Below are positions 27,807 through 36,052 of a stretch of DNA of 64,000 nucleotides, in pieces. A program made the position numbers and the translations under genes. The notes under the pieces are model-generated. The model ran no database searches and was not told where the DNA came from. It saw only the letters and a program-made list of their open reading frames with translations. Position 1 is the first letter of the stretch. The number at the start of each line of letters is the position of its first letter. The stretch spans positions 186,001-250,000 of the forward strand of contig JAHFBG010000002.1 of assembly GCA_023250155.1 (NCBI GenBank), given 5' to 3'. This stretch comes from Candidatus Melainabacteria bacterium (GTDB lineage Bacteria > Cyanobacteriota > Vampirovibrionia > 2-02-FULL-35-15).

Positions 27807-28130
27807 ATGAATTTAGATAAAAAATTAGATTACTATATAAAAACAATAAGTAAAGTAATCAAAATAGATAAAGTAATTTTATTTGGTTCATTTGCCAAGG
27901 GAAATCCACATGAATACAGTGATATAGACCTGGCAGTTGTATCTCCAGATCTTGATCCACAAAAACCATATTTTATTCATAATATTGAAGTTGCAGAAAA
28001 AGCAGATTTATATGATCCTGACTTACAATTATTTGCTTTTCCTAGGGAACCATTTGAAAAAGAAACAGGTGTAGAAGGCTCCTTTATCCGTGAAATCAAA
28101 AAAACAGGAAGGGTGATTTATCAAAGTTAG
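27807..28130 (+). CDS. Minimal nucleotidyltransferase (MNT) domain protein
   Basis: A 107-residue protein with VILFGSFAKGNPHEYSDIDL (residues near 23-42), giving GSxxxG and SDID, and a later acidic residue in EKADLYDPDLQLFAF that may be the third carboxylate. Family members transfer nucleotides to a protein partner. It follows the HEPN gene with a one-base gap, with AAAAGGGG upstream of the ATG. In this pair the HEPN gene comes first, the reverse of the hepT/mntA order at 11811-12433. Confidence 0.88.
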   Translation: MNLDKKLDYYIKTISKVIKIDKVILFGSFAKGNPHEYSDIDLAVVSPDLDPQKPYFIHNIEVAEKADLYDPDLQLFAFPREPFEKETGVEGSFIREIKKTGRVIYQS

Positions 28131-28132
28131 TA

Positions 28133-28900
28133 TTATTCCAAATGCTTCAATAATTCCTTATGTATAAAGCCATTGGTTGCTGCTATTTTATTTGAAAATA
28201 TATCAAACTTATTTCCATTGTAGTCAGTGACTTTGCCTCCTGCTTCTTGTAGTATTAATACTCCAGCAGCTACATCCCAAGGGCTAAGTTTCATTTCCCA
28301 AAAACCATCTACTCTTCCAGATGCTACGTAACACAGATCAAGTGCAGCAGCGCCATCTCTTCTTACTCCATGTGAAATTAAAGTTATATTTTTAAAATTG
28401 TTGAAATTACTAATCTTTGCTTTTTTATCATATGGAAATCCTGTAACCAGTAAACTGTCATGCAGTTTTTTTGTCTTTGAGACACTGATTTGTTTTCCAT
28501 TAAGCTGTGCTCCTCTTTTTATAAATGCACTATACAATTCATTTGTAACAGGATTTTTAATCAGTCCAAATGTTAGTTCATCATTTACAGAAAATCCAAT
28601 AGATATACAGAAGAATGGATATCCATGTGCAAAGTTTGTTGTTCCATCAATTGGATCTATGAACCATTTGTATTTTGGATCTTTTTTATGACTGCCAGTC
28701 TCTTCTGCAATGATTGAGTGATTAGGATACTTAGAGGTGATTTTTTTTATAATAAAATCCTCAACTTCTTGATCAACATTTGTTACAAGATTGAAAGCAC
28801 CTTTCTTGTAAGAAATTTTACGTATTTTATTGTAGTTTTTTAAAACAAAAATACTTGCCTCTTCAATTATTTTTTTTCCAAGTTTAAAAATGTTGTCCAT
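28133..28900 (-). CDS. suhB: Inositol-1-monophosphatase family protein
   Basis: A 255-residue Mg2+-dependent phosphatase. IIAEETGSH near residues 60-68, DPIDGTTNFAHGYPFF at 82-97 and SPWDVAAGVLILQEAGGKVTD at about 208-228 carry the metal and substrate residues of the IMPase family. Bacterial SuhB hydrolyses inositol phosphate and also assists rRNA transcription in Escherichia coli; which role applies here cannot be told. It converges with the MNT gene, with two bases between stops. Confidence 0.92.
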   Translation of the reverse strand: MDNIFKLGKKIIEEASIFVLKNYNKIRKISYKKGAFNLVTNVDQEVEDFIIKKITSKYPNHSIIAEETGSHKKDPKYKWFIDPIDGTTNFAHGYPFFCISIGFSVNDELTFGLIKNPVTNELYSAFIKRGAQLNGKQISVSKTKKLHDSLLVTGFPYDKKAKISNFNNFKNITLISHGVRRDGAAALDLCYVASGRVDGFWEMKLSPWDVAAGVLILQEAGGKVTDYNGNKFDIFSNKIAATNGFIHKELLKHLE

Positions 28901-29141
28901 ATTTTTATAAATATCTAAAAAATAGTTTAGTGTATTTCCTTAACCTTTTAAAGGTAAATTCTTAATCTAGGTTAAGAAATTTGCTAATCTTGGTAGTTTT
29001 CCTAAAGAAAATATATAGAATTTATATACTTTTTGAATAAATTAAATTCAAATATAAAATATTTATATATTTTTCAACACATTAGTCAATACTGAGATAA
29101 ATTATTAATTCGGGATAACGAAAAGAAATAAGAGGAGACAT

Positions 29142-29396
29142 ATGGATACATTATTAAATCAACAACAAAACAGAAAAAAAACTGGTCCAAAGCCATTATA
29201 TGGAGAAGCAAAAAAGATGGTCTCATTCCGTCTTTCTCCAAGAGCATTGGAAATCATCAGACATGTTGCTACACAAAAAGGTGTTAGCCAAGCTGAAGTG
29301 ATTGAACAATGGGCACGATTAATTGGAAGTAATTCTGATAGCCTGTTTACACAAAGAACAGACGTGTCTAACGAATTAGTAACTTCATTAAACTAA
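29142..29396 (+). CDS. Small ribbon-helix-helix-like protein
   Basis: An 84-residue protein. KKMVSFRLSPRALEIIRHVA followed by TQKGVSQAEVIEQWAR fits a CopG/Arc-type strand-helix-helix DNA-binding fold (strand SFRLS, helix, turn, helix). The N-terminus KKTGPKPLYGEAKK is basic. AGAGGAGA precedes the ATG. A strong intrinsic terminator follows 21 bases after the stop, so it is a single-gene transcript. It may act as a transcriptional regulator; the target is unknown. Confidence 0.75.
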   Translation: MDTLLNQQQNRKKTGPKPLYGEAKKMVSFRLSPRALEIIRHVATQKGVSQAEVIEQWARLIGSNSDSLFTQRTDVSNELVTSLN

Positions 29397-29417
29397 CTGA
29401 AGGTTTTGTTTGAATTG

Positions 29418-29455
29418 TAAGGGCAGGTTTTATAAGAACCGCCCTTATTTTTTTT
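29418..29455 (+). terminator. Intrinsic terminator of the 29142 gene
   Basis: TAAGGGC plus GGTT (29418-29429, one unpaired A) pairs with AACC plus GCCCTTA (29437-29447) around a seven-base loop, followed by eight T residues at 29448-29455. It is the clearest Rho-independent terminator in the window and works in the plus direction only. Confidence 0.92.
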
Positions 29456-29560
29456 GTAATGTCCTTATTACTTAAAACTAATCTCTAGTACTTTTTTACT
29501 ATTTAAAGTTATAGGAATATTCTTTTTTAACAATAAGTAAATTCATTTCTTACAAAAGGA

Positions 29561-29785
29561 TTAACTTACTCTTGGTGCTGGGTAAGTTGTTTTATTGCTA
29601 GAAGACGCTATTGATAAGGCTTTCATGTCAATTTCAGTTTGAGATTGTTGATGATTATTATATTGAGATAAATATCGTCTAAGTGCTTCTCTAATTAGTG
29701 AACTTCTTGTTCTATGTTCAACTTCTGCAATTTTATCAATTTCTTGTAAAAATTCATCTTGAAAATTTACCAAAACTTTTGCCAT
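29561..29785 (-). CDS. CopG-family ribbon-helix-helix regulator
   Basis: A 74-residue protein. KVLVNFQDEFLQEIDKIAEV then EHRTRSSLIREALRRYLSQY is a textbook ribbon-helix-helix domain as in CopG and antitoxins of the RHH class. The C-terminal 25 residues are polar and possibly disordered. AGGAGGGA lies upstream of the ATG. No toxin is adjacent: galE is downstream 95 bases away, and the 29142 gene lies opposite. Likely a small transcription factor. Confidence 0.85.
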   Translation of the reverse strand: MAKVLVNFQDEFLQEIDKIAEVEHRTRSSLIREALRRYLSQYNNHQQSQTEIDMKALSIASSSNKTTYPAPRVS

Positions 29786-29880
29786 AAGATTTTTCCCTCC
29801 TAAAATAAAATTTTAATTTAACTCTTTATTTAATTAAGTTTACACACTTATAAAAAAATATTCATTTAAAATTAAGTTTA

Positions 29881-30858
29881 TCAATGTGTCAATCTGACAA
29901 CAGAATCAATAATTGTATTTATGTTGTCATATTGCGGCTTCCAGCCTAATTCATTTTGTATTTTTTTTGAATCAGCGATTAATATTGGTGGATCACCATC
30001 TCTTCTATTTGCAAATATGTATTGAACATTATTTTTTGTAACTTGTTTAATTGTGTTTATGATTTCTAACACTGAATAACCATGCCCATATCCAATATTG
30101 TAAAAACTTTGGTGGGGTTTGTTTTCAATCAATGCACCTATCGCTTTTAAGTGTGCATTTATTAAATCAACAACATGTATGTAATCTCTTATTGCAGTAC
30201 CATCTTTAGTTGGATAATCATTTCCAAAAATTTGTAGTTTGTAATTTGTATCTCTTATAGCCTTTATAACAAGAGGGATTAGGTGTGTTTCTGGATTATG
30301 ATTTTCACATCTAGTTTGAGATGCACCAGCGACATTGAAGTATCTTAAAGCAATAAAATCAAGATTGCAATTTTTTTTATACCACTTTAATGCATTTTCA
30401 AATAGTAGTTTTGATTCTCCATATGTGTTAACTGGTTTTGTAATGGTTTCTTCTTTGATTGGAATGGCTTCTGTTTTTGGAATACCATAAACAGCACAAG
30501 TTGATGAAAAAACAATTTTATTTATATTAAATTGAAGCATTGTATCTAATAGCGTTAGTCCCTGAGAAAAATTAATATCATAATATTTCATAGGATTTTT
30601 CATAGACTCTTCTACTAAAGCTGCACCAGCTATGTGGAAGACTAGATCAATAGTGTGTTCTGTAAAGATTTTTTTTAAGGTTGTAGTGTTGCCTATATTT
30701 GAATTGTAAAAAGGAATAGTTTCAAATAAAACCTCTTTGTATCCAGTTGATAAATCATCAATAATTACAACGTTATATCCTTCTTTAATTAACAACTCAG
30801 TTGCTATTGAACCAATATATCCTGCGCCGCCTGTTACTAAAATTGTGTACTTATTCAA
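29881..30858 (-). CDS. galE: UDP-glucose 4-epimerase
   Basis: A 325-residue extended short-chain dehydrogenase. ILVTGGAGYIGSIATELLIK is the Rossmann motif, SSTCAVYGIPKTEAI and PVNTYGESKLLFEN give the catalytic Ser and Y-x3-K, and DYIHVVDLINAHLKAI plus YNIGYGHGYSVLEII are GalE-specific. The enzyme supplies UDP-galactose (or the HexNAc equivalent) for envelope glycans. It follows a sigma factor gene after 12 bases on the same strand, so the two are cotranscribed. Confidence 0.94.
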   Translation of the reverse strand: MNKYTILVTGGAGYIGSIATELLIKEGYNVVIIDDLSTGYKEVLFETIPFYNSNIGNTTTLKKIFTEHTIDLVFHIAGAALVEESMKNPMKYYDINFSQGLTLLDTMLQFNINKIVFSSTCAVYGIPKTEAIPIKEETITKPVNTYGESKLLFENALKWYKKNCNLDFIALRYFNVAGASQTRCENHNPETHLIPLVIKAIRDTNYKLQIFGNDYPTKDGTAIRDYIHVVDLINAHLKAIGALIENKPHQSFYNIGYGHGYSVLEIINTIKQVTKNNVQYIFANRRDGDPPILIADSKKIQNELGWKPQYDNINTIIDSVVRLTH

Positions 30859-30870
30859 GAGTTTTAAAAG

Positions 30871-31701
30871 CTATTTTTGGTTCGTCGATTTTTTTGTTAT
30901 GTTCATTTTATTTCCAAGCAAAATTCTTTGTAGCTCTGCAGTCGCTGCTCTAAGTCTTCTGGATACCTGCATCTGTGAAATACCAAGTCTTCTTGCTACT
31001 TCTGTTTGGCTTAAGTCTTTATAGTATGTCATTTCAACTACTTGTTTTAAATTATCTTTTAATTGTCTAATAGCAGTTTGGAGCATTATGTTGTCTTCTT
31101 CAGAACCAAATTTTAGCTGGTGAGAACAGTCCTCTAATGTATCTATGAGCAATTGTTCACTAGTACCATCTGTAGTTAGAGTTTGATCTAATGAGATTAA
31201 AGTTCTTCTTCTATCTACTTCAAAAGCCTCAGAAAGCTTATCAGGTTCGATTTGCAATACGTCAGCGACCTCTGCATCTGTAGGCTCTCTGCCTAGCTCA
31301 TTTATAAGATCTTGTATTAGTCTTGAAATTCTAAAACTTAATTCTTGCAATTCTCTTGGAGCTCTAATCATCGAAGTCTTGTCCCTTAAGTAGTGGCGAA
31401 TTTCACCAGTGATTAAGTGTGTAGCATAGGTATAAAATTTTGCACCTGCAGTTGGATCAAATTGTTCTATTGCTTTAACTAAACCAATGCTGCCAACCTG
31501 GATTAAATCATCTACAGGGTCAGTACTTCTACGAGCTAAACCATAGGCAATTCGTTTAACTAAGGAAATTGAAGATCCTACTATTTTATCTCTAACTGTT
31601 TTATCTTTAGTTTTTTGATAGTAGGTTAATAGCTTGTGAATATCTTTATTGTTTAATTCATCTTCATCAATTGAGCTTGAGTTTGTAAAGTTGTAAGCCA
31701 T
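30871..31701 (-). CDS. Sigma70-family sigma factor, SigF/SigB/WhiG-type
   Basis: A 276-residue factor without the long N-terminal region of a primary sigma. Region 2 is DDLIQVGSIGLVKAIEQFDP then FYTYATHLITGEIRHYLRD, region 3 is PRELQELSFRISRLIQDLIN plus LGREPTDAEVADVL, and region 4 is YYKDLSQTEVARRLGISQMQ with VSRRLRAATAELQ. The pattern fits group 3 alternative sigma factors such as cyanobacterial SigF and Bacillus SigB, used for stress or motility. Which regulon is served cannot be told. Cotranscribed with galE. Confidence 0.93.
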   Translation of the reverse strand: MAYNFTNSSSIDEDELNNKDIHKLLTYYQKTKDKTVRDKIVGSSISLVKRIAYGLARRSTDPVDDLIQVGSIGLVKAIEQFDPTAGAKFYTYATHLITGEIRHYLRDKTSMIRAPRELQELSFRISRLIQDLINELGREPTDAEVADVLQIEPDKLSEAFEVDRRRTLISLDQTLTTDGTSEQLLIDTLEDCSHQLKFGSEEDNIMLQTAIRQLKDNLKQVVEMTYYKDLSQTEVARRLGISQMQVSRRLRAATAELQRILLGNKMNITKKSTNQK

Positions 31702-31797
31702 ATTAGTATGATTATTATACTTATTTATTAAAATGTTACCACAGTTAGTAGTTCAAGCATTCAATAATAAATATTTCAATTTGTGTATCAGAAAATC

Positions 31798-32748
31798 ATG
31801 AAATTGCTAGAGGTTAAAAATTTAACGATTGATTTTGATGGTAAAAAAGCCGTTGATAGTGCTTCTTTTTATTTAAAACCAGGAGAAATTGTTGGGCTTG
31901 TTGGGGAATCTGGTTGTGGTAAATCACTTACAGCATTTTCAATATTAGGTATAAATCCTCCAAACAGTAATTTGAGCGGGGAAATACTTTATAAGGGTTC
32001 TAACTTGCTGTCATTAAGTGAAGAAGAGAAAAGAAAAATTAGAGGTAATAAAATTTCACTGATTCCACAGGATCCATTGTCGGCTTTAAATCCTGTTTTT
32101 ACTATTGGTGACCAGATCTCTGAAGTGTTAGAGACGCATAAAGCTGTTTCCCATGCTGATGCAATATTAATGTCTAAAAATGCTTTAGAGTCTGTAAATA
32201 TTCCTAATCCTTCACAAAAACTTAATGATTATCCTCATCAGTTTTCTGGTGGAATGAGACAAAGAGTATTAATTGCAATGGCTTTAGCCACTGAACCAGA
32301 CATATTAATTGCAGATGAACCAACAACAGCTTTAGATGTAACTATTCAATTACAGATTCTTGAAATAATGAAAAACTTAAAAAACAAGGGGAAGGCAATA
32401 TTATTAATTACACATGATTTAGGGGTCGTGGCTGAAGTCTGTGATCGAGTTTTTGTTATGTATATGGGAAAGATTGTTGAAGAAGCACCTGTCAACGATT
32501 TATTTACAAATCCAAGACATCCATATACGATAGGACTACTTAACTCTTTACCTGACGATAAAAAAGCAGTTTTAGAGCCAATTTCAGGCTGTCCACCAAG
32601 TCTAGAATCAATTCCTCTGGGATGTGCATTTCATCCACGATGCAAACATATTCAGGAAAGATGTAAGAATGAAGTTCCATTACTTTATGATGTAAAAGAC
32701 TCCCAAGAACATAAGAGCAGGTGTTTTCTGGAAAATCCTGGGGATTAA
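31798..32748 (+). CDS. Oligopeptide/dipeptide ABC transporter ATPase (DppD/OppD-like)
   Basis: I use ATG 31798 because the conserved region starts at KLLEVKNLTID; the frame also opens at a GTG 15 bases upstream. The 316-residue ATPase has Walker A GESGCGKSL, the signature QFSGGMRQRV, Walker B ILIADEPTTALD and the D-loop, and the C-terminal oligopeptide-transporter zinc-type segment CAFHPRCKH...RCKNEVP. It energises peptide import at the inner membrane. The permeases, binding protein and second ATPase are not nearby. It converges with atpB by four bases of overlap. Confidence 0.92.
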   Translation: MKLLEVKNLTIDFDGKKAVDSASFYLKPGEIVGLVGESGCGKSLTAFSILGINPPNSNLSGEILYKGSNLLSLSEEEKRKIRGNKISLIPQDPLSALNPVFTIGDQISEVLETHKAVSHADAILMSKNALESVNIPNPSQKLNDYPHQFSGGMRQRVLIAMALATEPDILIADEPTTALDVTIQLQILEIMKNLKNKGKAILLITHDLGVVAEVCDRVFVMYMGKIVEEAPVNDLFTNPRHPYTIGLLNSLPDDKKAVLEPISGCPPSLESIPLGCAFHPRCKHIQERCKNEVPLLYDVKDSQEHKSRCFLENPGD

Positions 32749-33473
32749 TGATGTTCTTCAGCATGCTCTGAATGAGCAATTGCAGTACCTATATAAACGG
32801 TTGTAAGTAGTGAAAAAACTAAGGCTTGAATTAATCCAACAAACAGTTCAAAAGCTAAAGCAAACATTGGTAGTACAAGTGCAACTAAGCCAAGTATTGA
32901 AACAACAAGAACCTCACCAGCAATAGTGTTTGCAAATAGTCGCAAGGATAATGTTAGTGGTCTAATAAATAAATCTAGCCATTCTACAAAACCTAAAGGT
33001 TTGAAATAATTTAAAATATATTTAATGCCGCCACTTTTTAGACCAGCTAAAAAATAGGTAACAAGAGAGATTAAAGCCATTCCTGCAGTTATATTTATAT
33101 CTGCGGCTGGTGAAGAGCCTTCCCAATGCTCTCCGTTATCAAGTTTTGGCCACCAGGATAATGCTTCTCCTACTTTCCAAGGCATTAAACCTAACCAATA
33201 TGCAAAAATAGTAAAAACAAAAATCCCACCAATAAGTGGAATATAATTCTTTCCTTTGTTTCCTGGGATTTGTGAAGAAGTTAGCCCATTTATTAATCCC
33301 CAAACTGTTTCTAGAATAGTTTGTTTTAAGGAGTAACCTTCAATTTTTAAATTTCTTGTTGATAAAAATGTTACCAGTAGTATACCGGCCATTATTAACC
33401 ATGAATAATACAATGAATCTAAATGTACTTTTTGACCGATAACTTGACTTGTTATATGTACGCCTAATGACAT
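32745..33473 (-). CDS. atpB: F0F1 ATP synthase subunit a
   Basis: A 242-residue polytopic subunit that with the c ring forms the proton path. The C-terminal helix LRLFANTIAGEVLVVSIL holds the essential arginine (RLFAN), and PLTLSLRLF precedes it. The N-terminal helices and the ETVWGLINGL segment fit bacterial subunit a. It lies downstream of two AtpI/AtpZ-like genes on the minus strand. The genes that normally follow (c, b, delta, alpha, gamma) do not; a convergent ABC ATPase ends there instead. Confidence 0.95.
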   Translation of the reverse strand: MSLGVHITSQVIGQKVHLDSLYYSWLIMAGILLVTFLSTRNLKIEGYSLKQTILETVWGLINGLTSSQIPGNKGKNYIPLIGGIFVFTIFAYWLGLMPWKVGEALSWWPKLDNGEHWEGSSPAADINITAGMALISLVTYFLAGLKSGGIKYILNYFKPLGFVEWLDLFIRPLTLSLRLFANTIAGEVLVVSILGLVALVLPMFALAFELFVGLIQALVFSLLTTVYIGTAIAHSEHAEEHH

Positions 33474-33489
33474 CTTTTTATTCCTTCAA

Positions 33490-33891
33490 CTAGCATGGCT
33501 TATGATCTTCATTGTTATTTATGCTTGATGCATAGTGCCAAATGTATGAAATGTAAATTATTTGGCAAAGAACAAAACCAATAAATAATGCTAACAGGTT
33601 ACAGCTAAATTTGTGAACTAGTATTGCACATGGAACTCCAACGAGTATTAATCTGAGTGGAAACCCAAACAAAGCCAAGATAGTATTAAAGCTGGATATT
33701 TTTATTAGTTGGGTGAAAAAGAAACAAGCTATCCCTATAATGAAAAAACCATTAGCAATGGGTAATTTTTTATAAGCATAAAATAAAATACCAATAGAGC
33801 CTAACATAATTAGTTGTATATAGGCAATTTTATTAACTATTGAAGGGAAGCTTTGATTGTTATTATTTTTTTTGTTTGTTATAGATTTCAT
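33490..33891 (-). CDS. atpI: AtpI-like ATP synthase assembly protein
   Basis: A 133-residue protein with four predicted transmembrane helices (IQLIMLGSIGILFYAY, FFIIGIACFFFTQLI, FPLRLILVGVPCAILV, LLALFIGFVLCQIIYISYI) in the AtpI arrangement, immediately upstream of atpB with a 16-base gap. The sequence is divergent, so the call rests on topology and position. AtpI assists c-ring assembly. The N-terminal run KKNNNNQS is low complexity. Confidence 0.65.
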   Translation of the reverse strand: MKSITNKKNNNNQSFPSIVNKIAYIQLIMLGSIGILFYAYKKLPIANGFFIIGIACFFFTQLIKISSFNTILALFGFPLRLILVGVPCAILVHKFSCNLLALFIGFVLCQIIYISYIWHYASSINNNEDHKPC

Positions 33892-34057
33892 TAGATTTTA
33901 TTATGAGTCTGGCAAGACCAAATATTATTGCTATTATGCCAAATGTTATAGATAAAAAAGGGTTTGTGTGAAATCTTTTATCTAGGTAGTGACCAATTGT
34001 AGCTGCAATAGCGGTTAAAACAAAAACACCAAAAATCAAATCATATAATAAACCCAT
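33863..34057 (-). CDS. atpZ: AtpZ-like (ATPase gene 1) membrane protein
   Basis: A 64-residue protein with two helices (FGVFVLTAIAATIGHYLDKR and FLSITFGIIAIIFGLARLI) joined by a short basic loop, matching the small AtpZ/ATPase_gene1 family found at the head of bacterial atp operons. It overlaps the AtpI-like gene by 29 bases. The order AtpZ, AtpI, AtpB is the usual head of an atp operon and supports the assignments of both small genes. Confidence 0.7.
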   Translation of the reverse strand: MGLLYDLIFGVFVLTAIAATIGHYLDKRFHTNPFLSITFGIIAIIFGLARLIIKSNEIYNKQKK

Positions 34058-34091
34058 ATAATTATTTTAGCTAACAATTACAATTTAATTA

Positions 34092-34119
34092 TCAATTGTC
34101 AATTCTCAATTCTCATTGT
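34092..34119. repeat. TCAATTC-type heptamer tract
   Basis: Units read TCAATTG, TCAATTC, TCAATTC, TCATTGT in exact 7-bp register. The tract lies in the 90-base divergent spacer between the atpZ-like gene and the TPR gene, where both promoters should be. On the other strand the core is GAATTGA, close to the GAGGATT units elsewhere. Confidence 0.75.
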
Positions 34120-34147
34120 TTCTTATCCCTATAGAATAATAACTGTA

Positions 34148-35950
34148 ATGTTTAAAAAAATTATTTTTTTACTACTTGTTTTATTAATATTAACCAATCA
34201 ACAAATTTGTTATTCACAAGAAGGATATGAGGATGCACCAAATCCTGAAGTGGTTCGTTTGGTAAATGAAGGTGTAGAACTACATAAGCAAAAAGATTTT
34301 CCAGGTGTAATAATGGCTTTCGGCGAAGCTCTTTCCATAGAACCAAACAATACTTTTGTCAGACAACAAGTAAGTATTGCTCATAATAATTATGGAAAAT
34401 ATTTAACGGAGAGGACAGATTATGAAAATGCTTTAAAAGAGTTTCGCTTGGCTATTTATTATGATTCACAGAATAAAACAGCTGATACAAATCTAGATGC
34501 TTTGTTGAGTCAAAGAGGTGTAAAAGCTGATAATGCACAATCCAGGGTACAAATTGGGGATAAATTAAGAGCTGATGCGAAGTTTGAGTTTGCGCTTATT
34601 GAATATAAAAAAGCATTGAGCTTATCAAAGACCCAAGATCCAAATATTTTAATTAATATAGGAGATATTTACTATATTTTGTATTTAAGAGAAGGCCAAA
34701 GAACAAATGATATTAATAAAGCAATTGATTATTATAAGAAAGCTCTAGAGCTTAAGGAATCTGCTAAAGCTCATATAAAAGTAGGAGATGGTTTATTAGC
34801 GCTAAAAGATGTTATTAATGCAATAGATCACTATAGAAAAGCAATTCAACTGGAACCAACTCTCCAAGATGCTTTAAGTGCAAATGTAAGAGGTTGGAAT
34901 GAAGCTGTTAGATTAGCTCCATTGGTTGCAGAGAACCATATTGGATTAGCATCAGCATTGCAATTAAAAAAAGATTTTCTTAATGCAGAGGAAGAGTATA
35001 ATCAAGCACTAAAACTTGATCCTGAAAATGAACTTGCAATGAAAGGTTTAAAGGCATTAAATCAAGATAAATTAAAAGCTCAAGCTGCTCAGTATTCAAT
35101 AGCAGCATTAAAATTTCATGCTGAAGGAAAATATGATGAAGCTATTGAACAGTATGTTAAAGCGCTGGAAGTTAATCCACATGATGCTAAGCTCCATTAC
35201 AATATTGGTACTGCATTTCAGGCTAAAGAAGATTTTGAACATGCAGAAAAAGCATACAATAAAGCTCTTGAGTTAGAGCCTACAAATGAAAATGCAAAAC
35301 AGGCACTTGGATTATTAAACAAACAAGTGACTCAGAAAAAAGTTCAAGAATTGTCCTCTAGAGCAATTGAACTACAAAACTCAAGCAACTATCAAGAAGC
35401 AATTACCACATATTTGGCTGCAATATCTATAAATCCAAATGATCCCTCTCTTTTTTATAATCTTGGAACAGCTTATCAAGCTTCTAGTGACTTAAACAAC
35501 GCTCAGCTTAATTATAAAAAGGCTTTAGAAATGGATAAGAATAATGCTGTTTATCAAAATTCATTAAAGCTTATTAAGGCTGAGCTTGCAAATCCATTAA
35601 TCCAAAGCGCTGTAACCAAGCAAGGAACAAATGATTTAGTTGGAGCCATTGGTGATTACAATAAAGCACTTGAACTTATTCCTGATGATGCCCAAACATA
35701 TTTTAATTTAGGAACTGCTTATCAAGCTAACAATCAAACAGAACAAGCAATACAAGCTTATTCAAAGGCTGCTCAACTAAGTCCAAAAGAACAAGCAGAT
35801 GCTTTCTTTTTTTTAGGGACATTATATGAAGAAAAGAAAGTTAATAAGATAGCAATTGAAAACTATCAAAAATATCTAAACAATGCACCAGCAGGTTCTT
35901 ATGCTAAGGAAGCTAAGGACAGAATGACGTATTTAAAAACGTTACGATAA
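34148..35950 (+). CDS. Exported tetratricopeptide-repeat protein
   Basis: A 600-residue protein with a signal peptide (FLLLVLLILTNQQICYSQ) and about twelve TPR or TPR-like units from residue 45 to the end. Typical units read AIDYYKKALELKESA, AEEEYNQALKLDPENELA, AIEQYVKALEVNPHDAKLHY and AEKAYNKALELEPTNENA. The repeats should form a superhelical scaffold for protein binding in the periplasm or at the outer membrane. No catalytic domain is present. It is flanked upstream by heptamer repeats and downstream by a palindromic repeat element. Confidence 0.93.
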   Translation: MFKKIIFLLLVLLILTNQQICYSQEGYEDAPNPEVVRLVNEGVELHKQKDFPGVIMAFGEALSIEPNNTFVRQQVSIAHNNYGKYLTERTDYENALKEFRLAIYYDSQNKTADTNLDALLSQRGVKADNAQSRVQIGDKLRADAKFEFALIEYKKALSLSKTQDPNILINIGDIYYILYLREGQRTNDINKAIDYYKKALELKESAKAHIKVGDGLLALKDVINAIDHYRKAIQLEPTLQDALSANVRGWNEAVRLAPLVAENHIGLASALQLKKDFLNAEEEYNQALKLDPENELAMKGLKALNQDKLKAQAAQYSIAALKFHAEGKYDEAIEQYVKALEVNPHDAKLHYNIGTAFQAKEDFEHAEKAYNKALELEPTNENAKQALGLLNKQVTQKKVQELSSRAIELQNSSNYQEAITTYLAAISINPNDPSLFYNLGTAYQASSDLNNAQLNYKKALEMDKNNAVYQNSLKLIKAELANPLIQSAVTKQGTNDLVGAIGDYNKALELIPDDAQTYFNLGTAYQANNQTEQAIQAYSKAAQLSPKEQADAFFFLGTLYEEKKVNKIAIENYQKYLNNAPAGSYAKEAKDRMTYLKTLR

Positions 35951-35953
35951 CCC

Positions 35954-36029
35954 TGTCATTCTGAGGCATAGCCGAAGAATCTTCTAATGTTATGAGATTC
36001 TTCAGTCGCTTTGCTCCTTCAGAATGACA
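35954..36029. repeat. Palindromic GTCATTCTGA-type repeat element
   Basis: TGTCATTCTGA (35954-35964) and GAAGAATCT are mirrored by AGATTCTTC and TCAGAATGACA (ending 36029), so the 76-base element is a long imperfect inverted repeat. Elements built from these two inverted words occur in many bacterial genomes between genes. It lies right after the TPR gene stop and before ispG and probably forms an RNA hairpin. Confidence 0.85.
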
Positions 36030-36052
36030 TTACTTACGATATAATTAAGTGC

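Noticed and set aside
28935..28985. CTTAACC and GGTTAAG inverted words upstream of the 29142 gene
   Set aside because: Arms are only seven bases, AT-rich and far apart; not distinguishable from chance.
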